From Climacteris rufus (Eukaryota; Chordata; Aves; Passeriformes; Climacteridae), in NCBI GenBank assembly GCA_013398175.1, contig VZRZ01008231.1:1-64000 (forward strand): a DNA stretch of 64,000 nucleotides, written 5' to 3'. The position numbers were made by a program, and so were the translations under genes. Positions 12,501 through 27,500 of this stretch are shown here, piece after piece; positions within the stretch are counted from its first letter, which is position 1; every line of letters starts with the position of its first letter. Below the pieces are notes generated by a model that saw only the letters and a program-made list of their open reading frames with translations, was not told where the DNA came from and made no database searches.

Positions 12501-15500
12501 TTCTTGGCCTCAGTCTTTTCTGGTATCACTGATCTTCAGGAATCCCAGGCCCTAGAGATGAAGGGGGAAGTCTGAAGCAAGGAATATGTACTCTTGGTGG
12601 AAGAGGAACAGGTCTGGGAATACTGAAGCAAACTGGACTTACATAAATCCATGGGTCCTGATGGGATGCACCCGTGAGTGCTGAGGGTGGTGACAGATGT
12701 CACTGCCAGGCCACTCCATAGTCCTTGAGTGATCATGGTGACTTGGAGAGGTGCCTGGGGACTACAGAAAAGCAAATGTTGCTCTGATCTTCAAAAAGGA
12801 GGATCCAGGGAACTACAGGCTTCCTGAGAAGGTGGTGGAGCAATGGTTCCTGGGAACATATATTGAGGTACATGAAGGACAAGGTCATCATCAGGAATAG
12901 TCAGCTCAGATTTCCCAAGGGGGCATCATGCTTGACCAGCTTGATAAACTTTTAAGATGAACTGGCTGGCTTGCCAGACAAGGGCAGGGTAGTAGATAGT
13001 AATACAAGTACAAGTAATTAACTTAAGGCTTTTGCTGGCTTCTCCCACAAGATCCTTATGGAGAAGCTAATAAAGCATGGGCTGGATGAGCATGCTTTGA
13101 GATACTTGGAAGCAGCCAGGCTTAGTGCTGGGCAACTGGCTGTAGGTGGCCCTGCTTGAGCAATGGGATTGGCCAAGATGACCTCCAGAAGTCCCTTCCA
13201 AACTTGACCATTGTGGGATTTTTGTGGAAGAAGATCCTGCAGATGCAGTGTCAAGCAGGGGGGCAGTTTCAGCTCCTAGCTTGTGTCACCTTGCTCCTGT
13301 GGCTGCTGCTCTCCAGGAAAGAGCAGAGCAAGTAGTGTATAGAGCTCTCCTACAGAGATGACAAAATTATCAGTGCTGTGGTGCTTTCCACACTTCCAGA
13401 GCAGCTACATGTCCAAAACTGCAAAATGGAATGTATCTGCTCCTTTGTCTCGAAAACTTGCAGAGCTATTTTTGCATTTTCAAGTCAGGTATTCTTTGAT
13501 TTTTATCTTTATCAGGTGTTCAGTCTGAATGGTTTTTGTACCTATAAAAGGTTAGCCACACTGGTTGAAGAAGCAATGGGAATTTTTTTTTCCTCCCACC
13601 TCCCTCCCAAAAAAAGAGTGCTGCAAAAGAACAGAGAAATACTTGAAAAAGTGTATTAATAGTGCTAGATTTTAAAAATGCTGACTATAAATACAGTTGT
13701 ACTTACATGTTATATCTGTGTGAGTAAAATAACACTGGTAATTGAACAAGTCTCACTAAAAGGAAAAGTTTCTCCTGTTAAACATAGGAGAAGAAATTAT
13801 GTGTTATATATTATTTACTGCACTAGGTTCATCTAATTTATATGGATTTATGTCATCAATGACCATATCAATGTTCACGTGCTGCTTGGGTAAAGAAAAC
13901 CTGGACATGGGTAGAGTATCTACATAAATGTGCTAATTTTGTTCCAGCAAAAAACCCTGAAAAGGTCCATAGTCAGAGGGAACATAAGCCTAAATTTCAG
14001 CCTAAAAACTGAAACTTGAATAAAAGGAACTGAATTGAAGAAATAATTTGCTCATTCACAAGGTTATTGCCTTGTGGGGCAAGTCAAAATGTCTTAAATA
14101 TATTATACACTGAACCATAAAGTTATAGGCTGAAGGGCAGTGTAGAAGGTGATTATTTTACTGCATTTGCTCTTAGTGAACATATTGAAATTTATTTTGT
14201 CCTATGTTTTAGTTAGGGAAATGTGATTTTGCAAATGAACATGTGCTGCTCACTTTGGAAGGAAAAAAATCCTGGTAGTTAAATAAATTGCTACAAGCTT
14301 TGCCTCTTTTGAAGCACAGCAATAGAGTTTATTGTATTCACTGGTAAGATAGGTTTGCTCATACCTGTGTGATACAAAGAGTAACAGTCTCTTTTAAAGG
14401 TTTGTTTCTGAAATCATACCAAGGCAACAGGTATATGGATAAAATGAAATATGGGAGAGTACTGTTTATGTTGTGGGAAGATGATAAAAACTCTGTAAGA
14501 GTTTGTTTTGCAAGACCAGTTAATGGTTCCCATTATGTTGCCTTTCATCAGTTTTTAAAAATAAAGGATTTCAGCTTTGAAATGTTTTTCTTTCCAAAAA
14601 TATAGAGAAGCAAGTACTTACACTTCATGCAAAATGAAATACTTAAACTTTGAAAATATCTCTAGTTTTAAAGGAACCAAAAAAGTTTCTTTTAATTGCA
14701 TTAATCCCCAAGCGGTGAAGTGCGCATGGCTATAAAGATCTCTCAGACTTGAGTTTCAGGTACCAATATTGTTGTGTACAGGGAACCAAAGGCTAATCCA
14801 AATGCAATAAACACAAAATAGCCTTGTGCTCTGACTCTTTTACTGATGCAATTTTTTTTTCTTTAAAGGTCAGTCCTATGAGATACGGATGCTAGATAAT
14901 CGGAAAGCTGGAGACATACCAGAGATCAATGGAAAACTGGTGAAGGTGAATTTCAGTTCTTTAGATAGTGTTCCTAACAAACCAGAGACTTTGTATTTTA
15001 GGGATTTTTTTCCTGCTGTCACTAGTTATTTGTTCAGAATATGTGGACCAGTGATGTTTGCAAATAAAAACGTATGAATAAAAACACCCAATATGTACTT
15101 GTATGTACTGAAAACCTAAGTATTTACAGAAAGCTTAAGGTGTTTGTCTGTAGATGTCTTCTGAGCCATCATGTTGTCCATTTCAAGTGATTAGGAGAGG
15201 TGGGAAGAAGGTAGAGGATCATGTAGATAAAAGTGCAGGTACTGAGAGCGTGTTTCTAATAGGTGTTACAGAAAACCCATGGAGCCAAGCTGTGGTTTTT
15301 GCAGCAGTGGGATATTGGAGATACATTCATGGGACAACGGATCTCTAATTTTGCTGCTCATTGAACAGTTTATTCCACAACTGAGCTCTTTTCCTCAGTT
15401 CCAGATTTGTCTCCATATGCTTCAATATTAGCAGAAAATACTGTGGATCTGAGGTAGTGTATGAAGCATGAGAATGAGGCAAACTGAAAAATTAGGCCAC

Positions 15501-18500
15501 TTGTAGTGGAGATGAGCAAAAGACCTGATGAAGGGAAGGGGCTTGGATTTTTCTTTTAAGCATCTGATGATTATTCGTCATACTGAATTCTCTAAGAAAG
15601 CTTATTCAGGTGTTAGGAAGGAAGGGAAAACTTCAATTAAAGTCACTTTGAAAGTAGTACTGCTGAAGGCACCAAAACAGTGTGCTTGTGGGAGGCTCAA
15701 TCCTTACCTGCCAGCTTTGGGCTGTGTAATTTGTGAACTTTGGCTTGCTTGTATAGTCCTATGCCTTGTTCTTATTTGCCTGTGGGATATTGTTCAAAGA
15801 TCATTTCAGGAAGTGTTAAGCACGAGCATAAAACTGGGATTTGTGAGTTCTGTAATTAAACCTTTTACAACCTGGCATGGTGACTTGCTGTAATAAGCGT
15901 GTGGACTGTTTTGCCTCCTTAGATGCCATTTCCTTGTAGCCTTGGGGTGTCATTCTGCTATGATTGTCTAGGTTTGTGTATGGGTGATGAGTTACTTGGT
16001 AGGTAGAACAGGACTAAGCAGTGTAGAAGTTGAAAAAATAAGTTTTAACATGACAAGGTATTGTAGTGCTGCATAAAGGAATTTTCTGTTTGGACGCTTA
16101 AATACTGGGAACACAATCCTTTACCAAAGAAGGCATTTCATGGTGGTGAAGGTGGCTGCAGATATTTCCAAGTTCCAAACTTGCCAGTTTGCAGTGCAAA
16201 AGAAGTGGTATGTTTGTGTGTGGGTGTGTGTACATGCACACACACAGATTTTCTTGCAGTTATCTTTGAAATAAACCCAAGGAAATGCAATGGATCTTGA
16301 AGAGGCACTCCATTTAAAAGTTCTTGGGTTCTGTGGACACTTTTAGGTTCTCTTAATACAAGGAAGACTGTAGAATAATAAAAAAAATATGCAAATTTGT
16401 CTACATTCTATTTGTTGGGTAGCAATAATGTATATGGTTTTTTTCCCAGCTTCTGTGTAATAGATTGTTTTGTATGTGTATTCATCTTTTAGTATCAAAA
16501 CTGGACACAAAAATAGGTATTGTTAGATAATTGCTTCTAGCTGAATAAAGTTAATCATGTTGTAGTTGTTTTAGATGAATATTTCATCGGGAATAGTTGT
16601 GAAAGTTTGGAACTTTTTTTTATTCCTTCTTTCTATTAATTAAAATCATGGATTTGTGGTAAATACCTTATAAATACTAGGAAGGGAGTTTCCTATTTTA
16701 TTTCTTAAAATGTCCTACAAAAATTCACAGAATTCTCAGTGAAAGAATGATCAAGTAATATTCACTACTTTTCATAATAAATGAAATCTTTGATGTTTGC
16801 TTTCTAAACTAATTCGATGTTGCCTACATGGTGTTGATACTGTGCTGTCAGTGTTGCTCAGTTCACTGTATGTAATTCACAGTGACCTTTAGAACATCCA
16901 ATCAGATATAATTCTCTTGCGTTTTTACCACATTTTCAAGTATCTCCTGCTGCTCAGTTCTATTTCTGTATTCTGGAATATTTTGGGATACTGATTATTG
17001 CAATTTTTTTTTTTTTGCTGTAAATATGTGTGTACCGGCATTGTGGCTATTTTGGAATGTTTTAATGCTTTATCTTTAGGCTGTTTCTAAATGTGTCATG
17101 ACTTTGTGGCTCACCACATGCTTGTTTTTTTCTTTATTAGAGCATTATAAGAGTTGTGTTCCATGACAGAAGGTTGCAATACACAGAGCACCAGCAGCTA
17201 GAGGGTTGGAAGTGGAACCGCCCTGGGGACAGACTTCTCGACTTAGGTAAAATTGTTTCTCCTTGTTGCCACTGTGGGGCATTCAGTTTCCAAATTTAAA
17301 TTCATCACCTTCACATTCGTGCTGGGGCTGGTGAGAAAGGACAGACCAGTTTTCTGGATGTTGCTTTGTCCTAGTGTGTATTTTGAATATAAGTGTTCTT
17401 ACCACTTTTCCATTCCTTTAAAACTTTTAAGTGCTGTAAGAGTAAGATAGCAACACTGCAACCTTACACGTTTGATAATCGTTCTAATTGTGATTACTAA
17501 GTTTTGCAGCAGTTGGGAGAACACAAAGAAAAGTCACTTTTTCTAATAGATTGCAAAAATGGCACCAATGTGGTTTCTGTACTTAATGTAGCCTGATCAT
17601 TTTTCATGTGTAACTTGACAGGTGGCAGTGAGGGAAGAGAAACAAAAAGCACCCAAAACCTTGAGCGCTTTTTTTGTTGAATCTACCAAGATTCTTCCTG
17701 TTAGTCCTAAGAAACTGGTCAGGCCACCAGAGCCCACATTTTTCCATCCTGCCTTGTGTATGCCGATGGTAACCTTATACTACAATTTACTTACAGTGTT
17801 TTCTTCCAGTGTGATTATTCTGAAATATATGCTACTTATTTTAATAGATATTCCAATGTCTGTTGGAGTCATTGATATCAAGACAAATCCAAGCCAGCTC
17901 AATGCAGTTGAATTTTTATGGGATCCAACAAAATGTACATCTGCTTTTATTCAGGTTTGAAACTTTATTTGACTGGATGTCTGTGTTTGGTGCCTTTCAG
18001 GTCACGAACAGCAGTATATTTGCACTGCAAAACTTCTCAGTTTCTTCTTTGTGGGATGGCCATTAATTACCATCTTTGTGAAAAAGCACAGGTTCATAGT
18101 TCTGTTAGAGTCCCTAGTAAGGTTTTTCAATTTAGTTTGGGTTAATGGAAAGATTCAAATAAAAAGCTTTCAAAAAGCTCTTTGAAGAAAGCTGTCATAG
18201 TTAAAATATTTAGTTACATGAAGTGTAAGAATTAACTTGCATCCCTCTCAGTAACTCTCACTACTGCTTTCAGCAGAAGCTTGGCTTGAGGATACAAAAT
18301 GAAAGGTGTTATCCTACAAAAAGAGGGGTTTAAATCAGACGTTCAAAGATGTTCCTTTCTATGTCAGTAGGCTTCCTTGTAGGAATTTTATTATTTGTGT
18401 TTGATATTCAGGGCAACTGAACGTGCTTTCTTTGGAAACTACTTATATAGAATGTTGATATTTGTATTGGGATTTTTAGCTTACTTTTGTCTCATATTTG

Positions 18501-21500
18501 TTTTCTTTATGAAATGGTGTAGGTGTTAAGTTTGAGGTACAAACAGTTCTTACTGAGGCTGTCAGAATAGGTTAAATTTCATAGTCAGTAAATTAACTTT
18601 GATCTACAATAAAACATACTTTTTTCTAGTAAGAGTTGCTAAAATGTAGTCTTCTTGAAGAATTGTGAGATAAATTATGGAATATTTTTTGTTTATGCAT
18701 TTCTTTAGAAGAAGTGATAACAGACTGAAAATGGAACTGGTTCATATTATGCAAGTATAGTTCACTTGTTCTAAAGGCTCACTTAAAATTCCATAAGGAA
18801 GCAAAAGAAAATTTGGAGCACTGTCCAGTGAGATTCTTCATAACTCCTTCTGTTGCATTGATTTTCTCCTTAGATATTCTTTAGGGGTATTTATAGCTTA
18901 TAAGCCCAGTCTTCATTCTGGTGTAGCACCTGAGGCAATTACATACTGATTAAAAGGTCTGTGGACTTTTATGGGAGTTGGGCGTATTTGAAAATACCTT
19001 GAGATGAGGGTGCACGAGATGGAAAACTCTTCCAGTCAGTGACCTCTGAGAGTTTTGCTAATATTTATTACAAGAAAGTGGATGTGATGTTGATAACATA
19101 TATTCAAGTTCATGTCTGAAATGCTTCTGAGGGTCCTTTTTGTTTGGTCATTGTTTTTTTTCAGGTACATTGTATCAGCACTGAATTTACCCCTCGTAAA
19201 CACGGAGGAGAAAAAGGAGTTCCTTTTAGGATTCAGGTTGACACCTTTAAACAGACTGAAAATGGAGAATATACAGATCATCTGCATTCAGCCAGCTGTC
19301 AAATCAAAGTTTTCAAGGTAACAGTAGCAAACAGATCCTTAAGTCTCTAAGTAAAGTTCTCATAAAGTTGCAGGACATCTTTATATTACTGCTTGTAATG
19401 CTTGACTTCTGAGATCAGATTTCAGTTATAAAAGCATTTTCCACTTGTCTTCATGTTCATATAACTGTTCATTTTTAGCCCAAAGGAGCAGACAGAAAAC
19501 AGAAAACAGACAGAGAAAAGATGGAAAAGCGAACTGCACACGAAAAAGAAAAGTATCAGCCTTCATATGACACCACAGTTCTTACAGAGGTAACACAATA
19601 AAATTGCATCTGCTGACTGAGGAGAAAATACATAGATACAGCATCTTACTTAGCTGCAGTCTTGGAAAGGTTGGGGAAGAATTAGTTCTGCGTAAAGATA
19701 AACTTTTTATTTGTCAAACTTGTCCAGTGAGCAGCAATGTTAAATTTTAAGCTTTCATTTAGTAAACTTGCATTTAGATACTCAGTAGATGCTTGTATTA
19801 AAACACACTGAGAGTGAACACTGTTTGACTGACAGTACTGAACCCTTGAGCAAGACTTTTGATACAGGTTTCAAAAAGAAAAAAAGAGGGGGGACTTTAG
19901 AGTTCTATTACCAAATCTTAGCTTCGAAGTCTGTTTTTCAGAGATTACTGAATTTAAGGCCAGAGCCTCAGTAGCTTTTTGCATTTTCTTTTTATTTAAA
20001 CATCAGTGAGTTCTATGCAGTTTTCTAAATATTTCAGAAGTTTTTAAAAGGCTTTTAGATCTTTCCTCACTGTATAATGAAAAGAAATTGATCCACATCT
20101 TTGGTGTTTGTCCAGATGAGGCTTGAGCCTATAATTGAAGATGCAGTTGAACATGAGCAGAAAAAGTCCAGCAAGCGGACTTTGCCAGCAGACTACGGTG
20201 ATTCTCTGGCAAAGAGAGGCAGTGTAAGGGACTTCTGCTTACCTTTTGATTATGCAAGATACCTTGTGCAGTGTTAGATATAGGAGACACTTCCATTATC
20301 TAAAGTAAAAATACTTTGATCGCTGTGTCTTAATTTTATTCGCTTTTATGGATACCAATTACTCCATGGTTGTTTTCAGCAAAGGAATCCTTCCTAAATC
20401 TAACACTTAAACTGTTGCAGAGGGACTGTGTAATTTAAAAGTCAAGAGCTTTCAGTTTATGTGCCTTTAAATGAAATAGCTTTTTGCTTTCCTCTGTATG
20501 TGTAATTAGTGGAAGTAAGAACAGTGAAACATAGTGGTTTGTTCCTATCTGTGCTTACATTCAACAGAAGTGTTCGTGTCCATCAGTATTTTTAAAGCAC
20601 CACGTTGTGACAGAGATGGTTGTTAGTGATTTTTACTTTAGCACATACTGTGCTCCAAGCAGGTTTAATGCAGTGCAGAAGAGTCAGCTCATCTCCATGA
20701 TCTGTGCTGTGTTAACCCTAAATATGCACCCCAGAAGGAATCTGGCATATATCCTGTGCCCTCCCTAACAAACGTCCTGGGCAGTCATCCTGTCAAGGAT
20801 TAGCATTTTAAATGCTGTTTCTTAAGGAGAAACAATTCCACATCTTTCATTTTAAATGTCAGTTAATAACTAGACAGTGGAAGACAATTCTTTGAACAGG
20901 CATACTGTGCTGAAGGTCTTTCCCAGCTGTGCTTAAGCAGTGACTGAGTCCTGTCCATCAGACATGATTTGGTTTGTATTTATGATCTGTGAAAGTGATG
21001 TATAAGGTTTTATATTCAGGTTATTAAAAACTTCACTGTATGCCTCTTGTTGTTTCTAAACCATGTAACTGGGTGGGAAGGAACAAGTAATATTAGTCAG
21101 ATGAGTTTTTTGGAGGATATTTTTTGTTTTTGTTTTGTCAACCCCCAAACTTACATGCACTGAGCTGTCTGAATTTACCTTCTACTGTTCTTGGCTGTTG
21201 GTTTCTTGGGTTTTGTTCTTTTGTTTAAGGTGCATCTTTAGGATTCTATGGCAGTGCATTCTTCTGCTTGTTCCAGCTGGCCCTGGGGGAGAGGCAGGAG
21301 AAAACAGGCTTTTATCACTTTTGCTTATAAAGCATCTTTTGAAGCTTGTCCTTGGAAGGATTTTTGTGTTTTTCTCTTCCCCATGCTCTCTTCTCCTGCT
21401 GTTACAAGTATCTCATTGAATGGTTGTTGCTTATAGGAAGAATAATAGAAAAAGGTATTTTTAAACTGATAAGACAAGTCCACTGTAGGACAAACTGTAG

Positions 21501-24500
21501 CCAAGTCATACCTGGAAGTTGTCTAACCTTTTCTTAACAATCTCTTGGAATACTAAGCTTCTGTGAATGGAAGCATTACCGTAATTGTAGTGAAGAAAAG
21601 CTTAGGTAGGATAGTACTGGACTTCTAATGCCTTTCCCAAAGCACACAGAGGATAATGACTCACAGCCTATTTTGAATAACAGCTATGTACAGCTTTCCA
21701 GTTCTCTTAATAGTGCAGCTGACTATTCCTGTTTTGCATTTGCCCATAATCAAATGCTGTCTTGAGATAATTGGATCACTTCGTTGAGACCATTTTGAAT
21801 TTTATCCATGTAGGATGAAATGCTTTTGGCCTTGCTGACTCTGTGTTAGCTGTTTGTGTCTGCTGTTTGCAGATTTAACACATGGTATTTCCATTATTAC
21901 AATGATTTTTATCATTAACAACATTATTAGAAATTGCCAAGCCCATAAAAAATACCAAGAAATATTATTTTTTCTGTATTCATAGTGAAATTTGGGTAGT
22001 TGTTATGCACTCAATACTGGTTTTAGCTGTGTAAGTTGAATGTAAAATTTATTTGCTTGATCTAGAAAAGGAACATCTGATCTACATCTTGAAGGCCAAT
22101 TCATCAGCCTTTTTTTGTTGTCACCGGACAGGCTTATTCTTGTGGGCCCTGTAAATGTGGACAGGAATGATGAATGCTTCTACTTAAAGCAATTCTGTCC
22201 TTGCAAATCTGGCTTCCCAAGGTTTGTGTGGCCATCAGAAGCCTTGGCTGTTTCCAGACTTCCCCCAGACGTGCAGATCAGATGTTCCATATGTGCAGCA
22301 CTGTTGTCACAGAGGTGCTTGGATACCAAAAGTGAAGATCTGTTTCCCTACCTTTAAGTGTGAGATGGACACTCTTTTACATGTTGTGTGTTTATATGGG
22401 ATGAATCTTTTTACTTCACATATCCTGTAAGAACTCTACTGCAAAACAAAGCCAAACCCAGAATTGTTTGGAGTGTATTTTACTCAATGCAGTCAAGGCT
22501 GCTGACTGTTATTAGTCAGTGCTGCTTCCTAGATAGTGCTCTGTTGCCTTGCTTGGATTCCAGAAATTAATGTTGATCCAATCTACAGTTTTGTACCTTT
22601 TTAAAGCTGTGAATTCTTACCTTCCTGCTACACCTACCCTAACCTTTCCTTTTCATTTCTTGCTTTTTGCATCTCATTTTGTATGCTGGCTTTTTTATTT
22701 TGCCCCTCCAAGATTCTGCTGTTCTATTTGTTAGATATTCCCATTTTTGTTTTTTTTTCTCTCCTGTGTGATTACTTCCAGCTCAGTCACAATTGGATTT
22801 GGACAGATTGGTTTCTTACTGTGCTTCCCACAGAAAACATTTAATGTAGTGTTTTGTTTCCAATTTGATTGGTATGGGATTCTAACACAACTCAAGGAGT
22901 TTGGTGAAGCTTCCTTTCTAATTGGTTGTTCTGCTCTGCTCTTCTGTCCTTTTCAAAGAACTGGGGTGACTGCCATCACCTGTCATTTCCTTATCATTTA
23001 TTTTCATGAGAATGCCATCTAGATATGCTTTTCCATTACTTCTTTGAATTCACTTGATGCATCAAAATTCAGTGCATTCACTGCAGTTTCTGCAGTGTTT
23101 ATATCAGTATTTTCCAAACAGAGGAGACACACAGTTAAACTGCTTGCTAAGACTGTTCTTCGTGCTATGGAGTGTTAACTTTTCCTGTCTATATAAAAGG
23201 CTACAAAGTTTCCCTTGCCTTCTGGACCTCAGAGTGGCTGTTTGTGTTCAGGGGCCATTTGATGAAGGAGGCACTTTGTTTTCCTCTCTCCTAATGTATA
23301 GAAGTAAGTGCTTATCTAATGAAGAAGAGAAAAAAAGCCACCAGTTTCTTTCCCCTGCTTTGGATTTGTAAAAGCAGGCAAATTTGTCTTATGGTAGTTG
23401 GGCCTTTGCAGACAGAGCTGATTATAGAGCACATGGAAGTGAAAAGACTTCCAGGTATAGACCTTGAAATAAATTGGAACAGTAAGTTTTGGATACAAAA
23501 GATGAAAAAGCTCCATGCCATGTGTAAGTAAATGGATGCTTTGTTCTCTAAGGAGGTGGTGCCATGTGCCCAGATATATATTAAGTCTAACTTGGAGAAT
23601 AAATGAGACTTACTGTATTTTGGTTTTATGTTTATTTTGTATTTGAATATAGTATGGAGTTCTTAGACAAGGTTCACTTCTACTCTCTTGTAAAGCATGA
23701 ATTTGGGCAGATTCTGGTATAATGGAAGTGGGAAGGGAAATTACGTTAAACAGTGGCTTAGAATAACTTGAGATTTTTCAGTGCCTCTGAAGTTAGATAT
23801 GTTGTGAGTTTAAATACCACACATCCTAAATCTGGTAAGTCATACTTAGAAAGATTTCTTACCTTCCTTTTAACTCAGTAAAACCAGGGGTCAGCACTTC
23901 ATAACTTCGTTTATGGCCTATACAGAAGGGTGTTAAAGATCTGAAACCAAAGTAGTTTTCTCCTTCTGAATTAATCCATGTTTGCAGTTATGATAGTTGT
24001 ATCAGTAGTATTGTGTCAGTGTACTCCTACTAATGGAGGGCAGTTAGTCTTGAGACTTCAAAAACATGATCTTGCCAAATTCACCAGTATATTTTAACTG
24101 TTTATTATAGGTAAAGATGTGATGCCAATCTCCTTTCTGTTCTGTGCTGGCTTTTCACAGAGTTGAATGCTTTATTGCAGGACATTTTCTCCTAAGTTTG
24201 TGTCCAGTGGTCAGGGACTTCTGTGTTAGTACCATTAGGTGGCTGAATATCCTTTGGTTAACTCAGTTTTGGCTTAGGAATATAAGAAATATCCTGACTG
24301 ATCAGAACATGAGTCTGAAGTTTCGTGTTCTGTCCCTGGCAGTGGCAGGTGCTGTTTCAGGGAAGCCATGCCACTTTCTGTGATACATTCTCCTTGTAAA
24401 GCCCCCCAAAATCCAGAATGTCATGCAGGATGTTAGAAAAGAAAACAAATCCTTGCTTAGGCTTTGTAGTGTTCATGGATTTGATGGCCAGGCATTTGCC

Positions 24501-27500
24501 TAGTGCTGTTTCTGAACCTGTGGGTTTGTGAAGTGCAGGACATTTGTGCATGGAAATGATTTGGAAGGCATATTCAGCTCAGTTTAATTGCTGGAAGACT
24601 TTCTTGTTCCTTGAAACTTTCACAATTAAGTATCTCAGTGACGGAAGGCAATACACATGTTGCACTAGTATTACACTTACTAATAGTATTTGGGTTTTTT
24701 TTCTTTTTTAACTAACTGAATCAGTCTCAGTGCACAGTGAGTGATGTTTTTGCTGGAATAGGAGACAAGGTAGGAAAGGGTGTTTATGGGAGGAGAAAGG
24801 CTCCTTGCATTGGGTTGGGTTTTGATTTTTCTAAATACTTCAAATGTGCTTCTTCCTGCATTTAATCCCAGAGCTTTGTTGTGAAGAACTTGAGCTGGGT
24901 TTGAAGGACAGAAGCATTAATTGCAGTGCATACCTTGGGAATAGCTCCAGAGGTGTTCTCTGGCACCAGTGCATTCTTTCCTGCCTTGAATTAAAATATA
25001 TGGTGAATAGAGCCTTGTAAGGGAACAGTAGCTGAGCATGTAGAGCTTGCATCTGTGTCCACATAAATGTCTTAGAATAAAATGTAGGAAGAGACTATCA
25101 GAAAAGTAAAGAATATTAATTGTGCTTTCAAAATACTTCAGAACAACAAAGTTAACATTATTATGTTGAGCTTTTGTTTTCAAATGATGGCTTTGGACGA
25201 CATAATTAGGGAATGAAGGCCTCTTGTAACTACCTGATGTAATGGAACATCTTTGAGGTTAACATGGAAATGAGCTGGAGAAGAGAGGCAACAGATGGGA
25301 ATATAGAGAAGGTCATAGAGGAGCTTGCTCTGGGTGGGGGACAAGGTTTGTAGCCCAGAGGGTGGCTGTGAGCCTGTAATCAAAGGCTGTGGACACTGTG
25401 GCTAACAAAAATGCTGGCTTGAGTCAAATCTCAGGACAGATAAAGAATGTTCCTAATTTTTAAGCTGTTAGCATGCAAGACTAATTTATTTTAATTCCAT
25501 GTGCCATGCTGGGGGAACTTCTGTGCCATCTTGCTCGGACAAGTGAAGACTGGAATCCAGCACAGAAATACTGTTCACTCTCTTACAGAAGATGGCAGCT
25601 GGTGTTGCATTTATTTACTATTTCCCCCAGATAACAGAAAGGTCTTTCAACAAAAAATTGTTGAAACAAGTTTCCATTGATATTAGGTGAGACTTGTTCC
25701 CCTCCTCCTGCCCCCTATAAGGCTGTGTAACTGGAAATTCCTTACAAGATATTTAGCTGGTGCATGATAGGTATATGAGAAATCTTTGTTGTTTTAACAG
25801 GCATGGTTTTAGCTTACCTCATCTTGGGCTACTTGCTTGTTTTAATCATGTCTTTGAACATATCAAAACCAGTTTGGTTTTGGTTTTTCTTTAAAATACT
25901 GGATTTTTTTTACTATTGGAAGCACTAAAAGGTAGCTGTGTTTTGAAAAGCTTTATCATGATGATTTAAAAAAATACCCCAAAAAATACAGGATCGGACA
26001 GCTGGCATATCATATACTTGTGATGACTTAAGTTGGTGTAAAAAATTCCAAGCAGTTCAGAGAAAGGCAGGAATACAGTCCATGTGAGCATAATTTAGCA
26101 GTAAATTATTACAAATTTTGAATTCACAAAATTTCTAGTGAAAATTCTATTTGTATTTAATTGCTCTCAGGGTAGACATACTCATTTTATCCCCAAGGTG
26201 CAATCTAGCTTCATAGCTTTACTTATTATTGCTGAGCTCCTCTTGTCATGTCATTATACCTGCAGTTTAAACAGTCCTTTCATCCTTTGCAGGATAAAAG
26301 AAGTTTTTTTCCAGCAGATGGATGGGGGTTGGTTGATTTTGGTTTAAAGTGAATAATCTGTACAGATCTTTTGTCACTTGCACCAATAATACCTTCCTTT
26401 TTTTAAACAGAAAGTATAAATAGGAGTCTTCATAAAAGAACAAGATAAAACAGAGCTGATTTTTACCTGGAATGTCTGCATGTAATGTGTGGGATAGAGG
26501 GAGTCTTTATTTGGAATTTCAAATCAGAATACCCTGTGGATAAAACCCTGGATTTAAATGAAAGAAGTGTGCATCAGGTAAAAAATGTATTGTCAAGAGA
26601 AACTGAAGTTTTAATTCTATATCTTCAGTGCTCACCATGGCCTGATACTCCTACAACATTTGTAAACAACAGTCCTACTCCTGCTCCAACTTTCACCTCT
26701 GCTCAGCATAACACCTACAGTGTCCCAGACAGGTAGGTTTCTATTCTGTACCCCCATTAAAGATAGCATTTTAATCTGGCTTATTCAGAATGTTTTCTGA
26801 GTAAATTCAACTGTGTTCTGCTCCCACTGGAGAACTGGGAAATTGTTTTGACCTAAAAGTTTTACAAATTTTAGAGTCTGACCTTTGTATCACATGATTC
26901 AGTTATAAGGTAATTACTTCTGCCTCACCATTTTTATTTCTTACTATACATTTTTGAAAATAACCTCTTAACAAATATCTTCACAAGCTTTTCAACAAAA
27001 ATTGCCTTGGTGAAAACATTTTGTATTGAGGCATTAATTAAACTACTATAACCAAACTTGCATTTGATCCAAAAATTATTTACAGTGGTATTATCTGGTC
27101 CATGTACTGTTTTTCGTCTGCCTTATATTTTACTAATTCTTGCTCAGTCACCCTTTAAGAGAGTTAAGAGGTCATGTAACCTCCCTTGAGTGTTGGTAAA
27201 GCTGCTTCTCCAGTCAATAAAGAATATACAGCTTAGGAACCACATCACTTCTGTATGGAAGTGGGATGGTCTTTGTCCTGAGTTTAACAAGTTTCAGTCT
27301 ATGTGGGCTTCAACTCTTTAAACTGTGGTATTTATTGTTTTGGGAATTTCAAGTTACTTTTCAACAATGCTTAAACATTTTGGTTTATAAAATTCTAGTA
27401 ATACTTTTTGTTTGTTTGTTTTTTAATTTGTAGCAATTCTTCTTCCCCAAATCATCAAGGAGATGGAACCTCTCAAGGGTCAGGAGATGTGAGTGCTTTT

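Larger units (their letters stand above)
9513..14868 (+). other. UBP1: UBP1 intron 2 (5.4 kb) with CR1 cluster
   Basis: Contains three CR1 LINE fragments (listed separately) between 10.9 and 13.2 kb. The rest is AT-rich sequence with nothing recognised. Confidence 0.75.

Noticed and set aside
15528..15893. 121-residue open frame in UBP1 intron 3
   Set aside because: No splice-compatible link to UBP1 and no recognisable domain.
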